Source of the DNA: Argopecten irradians
Taxonomy: Eukaryota > Mollusca > Bivalvia > Pectinida > Pectinidae
Assembly: GCF_041381155.1 (NCBI RefSeq)
Contig: NC_091143.1
Span: 38,145,996-38,209,995, forward strand
Length of the DNA stretch: 64,000 nucleotides
Direction of reading: 5' to 3'
The notes under the pieces are model-generated. The model was not told the DNA's origin. It worked only from the letters and a program-made list of their open reading frames with translations, and ran no database searches. Each line of letters opens with the position of its first letter. Positions within the stretch are counted from its first letter, which is position 1. This document shows, in pieces, positions 44,301-56,300 of this stretch. Both the position numbers and the translations under genes were made by a program.

Positions 44301-47300
44301 TGTGAAGGTCACCTGACCATTGCAATGTGAAGGTCACCTGACCATTGCAATGTGACGGTCACCTGACCATTGCAATGTGAAGGTCACCTGACCACTGCAA
44401 TGTTAAGGTCACCTGACCATTGCAATGTGAAGGTCACCTGACCATTGCAATATGAAGGTCACCTGACCATTGCAATGTGAAGATCATCTGACCACAGCAA
44501 AGGTAACCTGACCACTGCAATGTGACGGTCACCTGACCATTGCAATGTCAAAGTCAGCATTTCATACCTGCATAATGGCGTCGGTGTCAGCTAGGGCCTG
44601 TTTGGCAAGATAGCGCTCCCTCTTGATTTTCAGTTCCAGTGCTTCAGGTACATCCGGAACAAGGATGTCTATAAGTCTGCATACGCCGAATACAAAATGC
44701 TGTAAAAGATGAAATCAATAATGTATTTCCATCACAGTTGATACAAGGATACTTGGTTAATACAGACTAAGAAAATTTGACAACCTGGCTTAATACAATG
44801 CACTTTGTCAGCTGAAAATTGCTCGGAAGGCTCCGAGGTGTTCTGTTCTATAATGAGTTTAAAAGAACGTCAGTCTTGTGAGAATTCAATTGAAATATTT
44901 AGAAATAAATTAATTTATGTACGGTTCAGATACGAAGTAGAACATATGAGATTATAATTGAATGGAAGACAACGGCCCACAGATGTGAGGTGATTGAAAT
45001 AGCCAACCATCAGATTGGCTAATAAAAAATTTCATAAAATATCAAATGAAAGGAACAATCAATGAAGATCATAGCGTATCAGTATCTGTCCTACCTCAAA
45101 TAGGATGACAAATCCAAGACGAAGCGCCAAAAGATTCCAGTAAAAAAGGGTGTGGTTTCCATGATTATCTCTATAGTCACGGTACCTAAAAGAGAAAACA
45201 ATCAGTGATCAGTCTGTTTAATACTGCTATAGAATGTTTGGTGGAGGGTATGACATTTACTTACAGACATGTTTGTCGGAGGGTATGACATTTACTTACA
45301 GACATGTTTGGTTAAGAGTGCCGTTAGGACTGATAGACAAGGAGAATTCTGTGTATCCTTTAAGGTCCCAGTCGTAGTGATACTGGTACAACAGTCGCGG
45401 TAAAAACTCTGATGTAAATGCAATGAGGAATGCCTGAAATAGAAAACACATCAGGAACAGTGACAACAAACTGAACAATATAGAGACAGGCCAACAAACT
45501 GAAGCTAGGGACTTATGCAGGCATTTAAAATTGAAGTTATATGTGCCCTAATTTTAATACTCACAAATCAAGAAAAAACATTTGGTGTTATTTACCACTA
45601 ATAATTACCACCATTTTGAGAATTACAATGTATATGTTTTAATTCAACAAATAAGAGCTGAAAATGATTTTTAGCGCAGTACTGTTCTGCAAAAAGATTA
45701 GATCCAAGACTTATACAAACTTCCCTTCTGGCCAAATTTAGTTAACATTAACAATTAATGGCTTGTACGAATTGAAAGGACAGGTCGACAGGTGGATGGC
45801 TGCAGATACCTTACACTGACCTACAGGTCAAGGGTCACTGGCATTAAGGTCACCTAACAAAAGGCTCAAGGGCCTTAACAGTGATCTGACAACCCTAGCA
45901 TCAGTTAGATAGGAAAAGAAGTAAAGACAGTTTTTCAAGATGATAGTTTTAGCACCCATCTTGGATATGAGAAAAAGTTCAAAATAGGTTTTCAAGATGG
46001 TGGCTATAACGACCATTTTGGATTTTGGATCAACCCAAAAAATAACAGCACTTGTTCATATTATCCATATTAGGATCATTTCTGAGAAGTTTTCGCTCAA
46101 TCTCACTTGAGGAACTTGAGAAGAAGTTCAAAATGTGAAAGGTTTACTGACGGCAGACGAAGCAAGATGACTATACAAGATGACTACAGGTGATCCTGAT
46201 CATTCGGGTGAGATGAATATATAACATACATTACTGATGACCGCTAACTGTGCAAGAGCATCCAATATTGAGAACCAGACACCAATGTCTTGAGCACGAT
46301 CAGCAACAGGTCTTCGAGTCTCGCACACAAACTTCTGGGCATCCAGGCGAATCTCTACCCAGTTATTCAGCAGGGCAAACAGTGGAGCGAGTGGGAAGGC
46401 AGCCACAAATATTGTTATAAACCCAAACTGTAGCACTGTAAACAGAACAAAATGAAATTATAAACTATGATGAACCCAAAACAAAAGCTTGTATATAAGT
46501 ATTTGAAAAGACAAGAACACAGCAACCTACCCATTTCTAGATACTCCTCAAAAAGCCCTTCATTGTCCAGCAGCTCATAATCCTCCTCCCAACGTGTTCT
46601 CACCATATTTTTGTCGAGATTCACTTTTAAACGATGGATGAATAATTTCAATTTTCTGTAATGACAAAATGACAGTTAATATTATGTGACGATTATGATC
46701 AATAATATCCATGAGCTATTCCGTCTTTGCATATTACAGAGTTAGCTCCCTTGCAGGTAGTACGTCGTTATCAATGCATTATGGAGGGTCTAAAATTAAT
46801 CACATTTGATGAAATCACTTTCTTTAAATCCATACAGATTTTCAGCACCTGGGCCCAATTTCATGAACATTCCTTGATTTTAAGGGATTCCTTAACTTCA
46901 AATCCTCCATAGGAAAGCATTGCAGAATTTAAGGAAAATCTGAAGTTAAAGAGCCTTCCTTAAAATCTGTAATGCTTTCCTATGGAGAATTATAAGTTAA
47001 GGGATTCCTTAAATTTAAGGTATATTCATGAAACTGAGCCCAAGACTAGTTAACACCTGGACTAGTTAAGTAACAGTAGAAATTTTAAATGTTTTTTCAA
47101 GATGGCAGCCATCTTGGATTTCAGATCATTTCGAATAATAACTACACTTGTTTAAGACCATGTCAGCCAAATCGCCTGGTAGAAGTTGAGTTGTCGAACT
47201 TAAGAAGTTCAAACTGTGCTTTCAACATGATAGCCATGACGGTCATCTTTAATTTCAGATCAATACAGAAAATAGTATTTCCTGTGGTATGGGACTTACG

Positions 47301-50300
47301 GTACTAGTATTTCCTGGGCGTTATTAATAATTTGCTTTCCGATCATGATGACAGCTAATTGCTGGGCGAGTTCCATTAAACAGCCTCCATTGTTACACTG
47401 TAGAGAGAAGAAATAATTTTGTTAACAAAGTATCTCGGATACTAGTTAGTGTTATGAATTCACATTTCAGCTACTTTATGGCGTCACAGGCAAGAATCTT
47501 GTATGTTTTCCTATTGGTTAAAATGTGTCACATGATATCCAAAATATAGTCATATTAGGCTAGTAGATATCTTACTGGGGTTTGACGGGTTGATGTTCTT
47601 TGCCCCTAATGTCATCATTGTTGGTAGCAACAAGATGGCGGCCGAGAAATCGGTCATGAAGATGGCAGTGAAAGGGATATCATCGAAAGCAAGGACAATC
47701 ATTTCTATTATTTCTAGGATTATTTAATAGAAATAGACCAAAGCTACGTATTAGGTAATTCTGTTTTTTAATTGTTTACCTCTTCATTGCGTAAGCCAAA
47801 CATTCTATCATAATGACCAGGGTATCCAACAAATCTATAACAGTCAAATATCAACAGTTAACATTGTACAATAATATCATCTAAATAGTCAAATATCATC
47901 AGTTAACATTGTACAATAATATCAGATCTATAACAGTCAAATATCAACAGTTAACATTGTACAATAATATCAGATCTATAACAGTCAAATATCAACAGTT
48001 AACATTGTACAATAATATCAGATCTATAACAGTCAAATATCAACAGTTAACATTGTACAATAATATCAGATCTATAACAGTCAAATATCATCAGTTAACA
48101 TTGTACAATAATATCAAATCTTAAACAATCAAATAGCCAAAATTTATGCAAACTCTGTTCCCTTTTCTATACACCAAGTATGTTTTTTAGCAAAATTTGA
48201 TTACAATCCATGCAGAACTCTATGACTATAGTACTGTAGCAATTTAAAGGATTTACCACTATTTCCCATATTGGGCCCTGCCTCTCCTGACCCCAGGGGG
48301 TCAGAGCCAAGATTTATACAAATTTTGTTCCCATTCCTTAGAGGATGTTCCTGAGACTACAGGACCATGAAATTCACAACTTTTGTAAAGGTCCTGAAGA
48401 CCCTTCTATCTATGAAGAGTATTTTCAGATTCTACTACATCTGCGAGTTGAGAAGAAGATTTTTGAAAGTTTTACTCTTTTTTTGCCCTCCCACACTCCC
48501 AAGGGGGAATGGTCATGTTTTTCACAAATTTGATTGGCCTTATGCCTAAGAAGGTTTTTACAAATTTTCATTGACATTGCTTCTGCAGTTTTGGAGAAGA
48601 AGTCAAAAATGTATATTGTTTACTGACACACGTCGGACAACAACCGACAGAAGGCGATTAGAATAGGTCCCTAGGTGATTTAATAAACTGATTATCAGAA
48701 AAGTATAATTACCTTCCCTTGAAAAATGCAATGTATATAATTGAGGAGTAAAAATTGACAAACTGGAATATAAACACTTTAAAGATCAGCTGGTCTTCAA
48801 ACTCAGTCTGAGTTCGATGCATTTCTGAAATGAACAACAAACAAAATAAATGCAATTTCTAGTATTGATTTAAAGTCTTGAGAAAGAAGTTCTAACTAAA
48901 ATGTAAGCCTTTAAAGAATTCTAAACTAATACTTCCACTCTCCCTCCCTTCTCTATAATAGACTGTAAAATCATTTATCACTATTCTGTTTAGTAGGAAA
49001 TCTTTATATTATTGCAATTCTGTATGTTACTTTTTTTCTACCTACCCCACTGCGTGAGTTTGAGAGCCAGTTTTTCGTAAACTTTGCCAAGTGCCATGAT
49101 AAGTATAAGATTGACTACGGCTGACGTGGAGCTAGCAATGAGGGCAGCTTTTGGGCGTAAGGCTTGACTCTGGAATAACGGGATGCTGATCAACACTCGA
49201 TACATAATCACAGCCACGATGAAGATCAACACCAGTGCCATCTGTAAATCAAAAATGAGATTCGTTTATTTCTGTTTTATATTGTGGTTTTGAGTTTCGT
49301 TGTATGAAACAAAAAGAAAATACTTGAAAACAAGTTTTGCTTCAAGGCTTTTGGTAGAATAAAACAAATACTACCTGCATAGATGGTAACAGTGTCCAGT
49401 GTCAGAGTGACCGTGTCTAGTGTCACCCCATGGAATATCAACCTCCGGAATATCACTATCACTCTCAGCTTGGCCTCGGGTGAAAGTGATATCCTTGGGG
49501 TAACACTAGGCACTGTCACCCTCTAATGCAGGTTGTGTTGATACATAACATTCTATAGATGTCTGAAATGATGATTTGTTATGCATAGATGTAACTGTGG
49601 TCAATACTAATGACAATATATCTCTCGAATAGAGAGAACTTCTCTTTAGTAGGGATGTCACGGTTCATGTTTTTTCAGCTCGGTTCAGTTTCAATTTTTT
49701 TTTATCGGTTTTCGGTTTTTTTGGTTCTGTTCAGACAAATCTTACTTGATGTTCAGACAAATCTTACTTGATGTTCAGACAAATCTTACTTGATGTTCAG
49801 ACAAATCTTACTTGATGTTCAGACAAATCTTACTTGATGTTCAGACAAATCTTACTTGATGTTCAGACAAATCTTACTTGATGTTCAGACAAATCTTACT
49901 TGATGTTCAGACAAATCTTACTTGATGTTCAGACAAATCTTACTTGAACACTATTTATGTCTATTTACTATCAAAAACAAGTTTTTCTTTAGATTTAAAG
50001 ATGGTATATCACTCCAACAAATGCTTTTTTTTCTATATCAAAATTTTACTTCAGATTAAAAAGATTAAAAATAATTAATTGCGTCCTGAAAGATAATCCA
50101 TGGTAATATATCATTTGAATGAAGTACTGATAGTGCATGCAGCAAAGAAATTAAATAAATTATTTTATATCATTTTTTGTGTTACCGGGGGTAATTAGAC
50201 AAATAACACAATTCTGACAAAGAATTTTTCCGTATTTTCAATGAAATAATTAGCAATACAACTTATACACATAAATGATAGGTATTGTAAGACAATTATT

Positions 50301-53300
50301 CTTTTAATGAACTGAACCAAAACTATGAATCATCGCAACGAACCGAACTGTACGGTTGAATATTTCGGTTAACAGTGACATCCCTACTCTTTAGCTGGAT
50401 ACGTTAAGCGTCAGACTAGTAACGTAAAGGTCCTGTGTTCGAAACCCCTGGTACAGGCAGTGTTTATGGTTACATAAAATCCTGCACTCTGTTACATAGA
50501 TACTAACCATGATTACTATAGCTGCTATCCCAGATAAAATACGCGGGATACGATCACGCTGAGGAAAGTGTGGCTCTTTTACTCCTGTGATAGGATTTTT
50601 CTCATACGTAGTTGCTTTGGCTGTGTACTCAGGACGAGGCCGTTCTTCCTCTTCTTCAAAGTCCATTACATCCCAATGGTGTGCAAGTGAAGCGTTTTTT
50701 CTCTTCCAGTACTCAAGGAATGTTACGGCTGAAATGTAACACAACAAAGTCCGAGGATAGAAATATATTATGTAAGCAACAGCAGCCAATATTTTTTAAA
50801 TTAAACTCACAGCAGCCTTTTGAATCTGGCTAGTCAAAAAAGTTTGAAGATGTGTAAAGAAATATGACGTAATTGATCCCTTTTGCCCACATCCCTCTGG
50901 TCCCCAGGAGCCAGGTCAGCCCAACATTTTGAAACTCAACCCCATATAGTTATTGACATAAAGTTGTTTATTATTTTAGCCTATTTGACCCCTGTGACCT
51001 TGAATGAAGTTCAATGTCATTTATTTGAACAAACCTGGTACCTATTTATCCCAACATGCTACAGACTATATATTGGGTCTCTTAATCATTGATAAGTTGC
51101 TTAAAGATTTTGCCTGACCTATTTGACCTTGAATGAAGGTTCACCTCATTCATTTGAATAAGCATTGTAGTCCTTCATCTCATCATGCTATAGACCCAAT
51201 ATCAGCCCCTTAGGCCTTTTGGATAATGAGAAGTTTTTCACATGTTATTAAAGTATATTTAATCAACGAAAGTCCCTTGCTGTACATAGAAAGGTGATGT
51301 ACATACCCCAAAACGACACAAAGACAGCATACAGCACAGTAGCTGGGTGATCAAATAGGTAGGCGATCTTTGTGTAGATACAGACGTCTGCCAGGTACCA
51401 GTAGGCACAGCCTATATCCTCATCACATAAAGGGCACATTTTGTACTTCTTACCACTGTCACATACCTCATTTCTGCACAAAAACAATATACATGGAACT
51501 TCATGATGATGGCAGGCTAAAAATGTGTCAGGCACTATGTACAAGAGATTTCAAGCAACTGAAAAACACATAATAACTAAAAATGTTTTCATTGTTTTTA
51601 TCAATATAAATCATACTTCAAGTCCTGAGACCTGTGGCTAATTTAAAACAAAATCCACATGCATGTTGACAGTTCTATGAAACTGATGCATATATATATA
51701 TATTGGCGGCTCATACATGACATCCCAACCCAAAGGTGGCAACTGAACGAATAATTCCCTTGTTTTATGCTTTTTGTCAGAAAGATATAAGGATTACTTT
51801 CACATTTATTTTACTACTGGGTTTAAAGACAAGGTATGTGTACATATTAAACTGATATATGTACGAATTACTTACGCTGGAGTGTTACCCGACCAGGTAA
51901 TGATTCCATACAGAAACACGATGACTCCCACTACAGCTGCTGGTAGTAGCCAGGCTGTATAAAACCCTGTAATGGAATCTCTAGTTTAGTTTTGTAAATA
52001 AGTTTGATCTTCATTCAAAGGCAAAGAATATATCATACTTAATGAAGGGTGCACCTGCTCTTAATCCATTCATTGGCCTCAGGTCATAAAAGGCTTGTGC
52101 AAAGTTTCATTGAATTTGCTTCAGTAGTTTTGAGAAGAAGATTAAAATGTAATTTGTTTATGGACATACAATGGATGGTACATGGACAAAAGAAGATAAG
52201 GTCAAGATTTCATACTAGGTCACCTAAATAGGAATCCATTAGTTACTTCATAATTTTCAGAGAACTGTAAAAATTTGATATACTTTTAGGTATTACTTGT
52301 GAAAATTTCTACCTAGCCATGCAAAGTATATTCCAATCTTCTCGCCAAAATATTCGCGGATGTGGTCGAGAGGTTGGTATTTATACCAGACACCCCAGCG
52401 GGCCCAGTAGTGGTACAGCACCTGTCGTGCACTTAGAGATTCCGGGCTAACGAAGTGCTTAGGTATCTCAAATGGTCCCTGAAAAAAAAAAGATTTTCAT
52501 ATTGTTGAAAATGATTTAAATGTAATTTTGGGATTCAACAATTGAACAAATGGATTAGTTAACTCTATTTGTAGTTCCTAAAACCATGAAAAGGTACTAG
52601 CTGAATCCAGCCTACAATTAGAAGCCTACTATATGTATAGTATCAAGCCAGGAAATTATATCAAATACCTAATATATGTCTTAAGAAGGTAGTTTCACTT
52701 ACCCCAAAATTTTCAATATTCTTATTCAATGATTTATGAAGAAAATTTGTTCTGGTATATATGTATTGTTCAAATGAATGTAATATTTCGATGCTTTTCC
52801 AAGAAAAAATGTTTCCTTTCTCTTCATGATTAATATTTGGTTGTAATTTTTGGTAGTATAATGAGGTAAAAAAGCTGTGTGCAAATTACCTAAAACATAC
52901 AACAGAGGGCCTGTATCACTCACCTGGCTTATTAAGTAATTATCACTAAAACTAAACAAGAGGCCAAGAGTGCCTGTATCGCTCACCTGGTTCTTTATGC
53001 CAAGATATGTTCTAGGTTAAGTGTTTATATAATTATTTCCTGTTGGGCCCGACCCCTTCTGCCCCTTTCCCAAAGGATATTTTTGGCCAAAAATTTATAC
53101 AAACTCTGTTCCCTTTAACCAGAGGATCTTTCTGGCCAAATTTGATTACAATCCATGTAGAACTCTATCACAAGTAGCAGTTTAAATGAAATGTTCATGG
53201 ACGGATGACTTATGGACGATGTGCCATGACATGCTAAAAATGCAGTTTGATAATATATAGCCATGATACTATCTTGTCAAGATGACCTAGATCTGAAGTT

Positions 53301-56300
53301 ATACTAACATCATGCAAAGGGTAGGCTGCCTTGAACACATCTTCTTCCAACAGTCGATCGATTCCTATTTCTGCTCTCTTACGTTTTCCGTACGCTGTTC
53401 TTCCGAGGACTTCGTTGACTATCCGGGTCCTCTGAGTGTTTGAGAAATAAGTGTCCTTGTTTTCACTCCCTAGAAACCTGTATAGAAATATTGATAGAAT
53501 TAACACCTTCAAATCTACATCATCAGTCGGCTGCAATTTGGACAGATATGTTTTAAAATCTCTGGCGACTGAGGTAGATTTCTAACCCCAAAGCAGTAGC
53601 ATAGTGTGCGGCTTTTTTCACAGCATGCAAGAGACAAATAATATTGATATTATGCAAAATAATATCAAAAACATATTTTAAGGTGACTGATTCAGTACTT
53701 TTGATGAGGAACTTACTGGAATATACTTTGTTCTTATCTATTTTACACAAATCCAAGATTGGCCGATACATCTATCAGAAGATGAAATAGTTAATTTTTG
53801 GAAGCATTTTTTACAATTTTTGTTGATTTTATTCCTCCACATGATAAATTGTGTTGACCAGAGATGAGATTATATTGCCGTCAGTAATTACCTGTCTAAC
53901 TTGGACTTTTTAAATACGCATGTGTAGTAGTCAAGGGGAGCATTGGGTACATTTGCACTCATCATGTTTGGAATCTTTATCGTAGATAGCACCTTATCAG
54001 ACCAATTATCGGATGGGTTTGGATGAGCCTGCAACAGAACAATGTTTCTGGTCACATTGGTTACAATCAATGACTATTTTTAAAGATTTACATTTCTACT
54101 AAGGTTTAATCTGGCACAACATCAACAGTGCCCGCTTCCCCTGGCAGTATTGCAAATAGTACTCATGTGTGTAACCAATCAGAATGCAGTATTCTGTCAT
54201 GTGATGTACTGATAGTTATACTTGTAAGTGTAATGGTTAAAGATTATCCAACACTGACAAATGGTATTTTTTCTCTATCAAAAGCAAGAGCAGACAAATA
54301 AATATTTTCTTCAGTTACAAAAGTTACTTACATTACACCATTACCAGCAATGAAAATTTGACCATATGTCTTATATGGAATGAAGTAGCAATTGCGCATG
54401 CACCAAAGGTAAAATAAATTATTTTTTGTGTTAATTAGACATATGTATACACGATTAAACACCAAAAATTGTTTAAATTATGAGTATTGTTTATCCTATG
54501 TCGGCTGTTGAGCATTTTTTATAGTTTATCCATACCTGCAAAGGAGCCCTCATACACAGGTCCTCGGCATAGAAACAGCACACATCCCATGGCGCATGCA
54601 GTTTAATAAATGTAGTTATTTTTTTTGCACTTTGCACTCTCTCCTGTAATAGACAAATAAGGAAATCCAAAATTACCTTAATATTCTAATCGGGTGTTTA
54701 TTAACAAGTTATGACTTGGCTCAGGTAAAGGATAGTAAATCACAAGTTGTCATTCACAGGCCCAATATCAGGTCCCTAGGCTTCTTTGTTATTCACTTGT
54801 TTTTAGATTTTAGCCTTTTTGACCCCTTTGACCTTGAAATAAGGTCAAGGTCATTCATTTGAACAAACTTAGTAACCCTTCATCCCAGCATGCTACAGGC
54901 AAAATATATACCATGGGCCATTCGGTTGAAGAAGTCACCTGAATGAAATTAAGTTAACTTTATGCATGGCAAACGATGACGGACGATGCATGATAACTAT
55001 TTATTCCTTGGACCCTTCGGGTCATGAGAAGACCTAATTAATCATGAATCATGTCTTGTGCATATCTTGACATTTAATTCTAATCTGTAATTTTTTTTAC
55101 CTCCTCTGTTTCAAGTCCTGTTTTGCGAATATTGTTGAGGAACTTTTTGCGCCATTTTTCCACCTTTTCAATTTCCACACTATTGCTCTTGGCTTTCTTT
55201 TCCACCTCCTCTTCATAAGCAAGAATAAAGTCTGAAAAAATAGTGGACAAATCATACACCAGTGCCATGTGGGATTTGTATCCCCCACAGGATATGTACC
55301 TTGATACCAATATTATACATAGGATAAGTATCCGGATACAAAAATGACCATTGGATATGTTTACCCCCATTGGATAAGTACCCTCCATTCCAATACAGGA
55401 AAGGTTAAATCTGTGATATTATGTATTTATCGTAGTAACATATTGTAGGTCATTTCTTTATAAACTTGCCATATTTGGAGTGCGAGACCTTCTAACCTGG
55501 AGTATTATGGTGGCCGAGTGAGTCGTATCGGAGATGTGAGCCATTGAAATGCGCTTACAAATATAATTAACAGGGCTGCGGAAAAATATTGAAATGTACT
55601 CGTCCGTCGGACAAGTGCTTCATCACAATCTACTCGTCCGAATGACATTTTTTACTTGTCCGCAATATTTGTCAGATAAATAAGTAGATGTGACTGTATA
55701 TATTAGCCTACAGCGGTTTTAGATATATCCATTTGATTGTTAGAACTGTATTAATGCCGATTTGGGATAACATGACTAACAGACAGTTTTACAAGAAGAC
55801 CGACAAAACATTTAATTCCCAAACAATTTTGTATGCAAGTGTTATAAAAAAAGATATGTTTTTAAATGGTCGATATTTTAACTTACTTTCCAATGTAGTA
55901 GGTATATATTATTTTTAACTCCATTAGCTTACTGGTAAGATTTTTTTGAGGCGAATGTCGCTAAAAACTGAAGCAAATTTCGCTGTGACATCTTGTTTTT
56001 CGATACACCTCTAGACTCTTGATTACGATATCAATAGACCTCGGATTTATTCATGTTACAATGCTGTACATGCGCATGCGCATTGAAAACGAAAGTCGGG
56101 AATTCCTAGAATGATGCAGAAAACGAAAGCTTATCATTGCTTCGTCGTATTTTTAAGAAACCGTTACGAATATCAGACCCTATATAAATTTACCGAGAAA
56201 CGATATAATTAATAAGGTGTAGGTCATATAGTCATTGTCAGAATTTTTCACTCGTCCGACGGACAAGCGTGATGTCAACATTCACTCGTCCGATGGCCAA

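Noticed and set aside
50395-50465. Second tRNA gene
   Set aside because: B box present, but no acceptor stem or convincing anticodon arm; treated as a SINE head.
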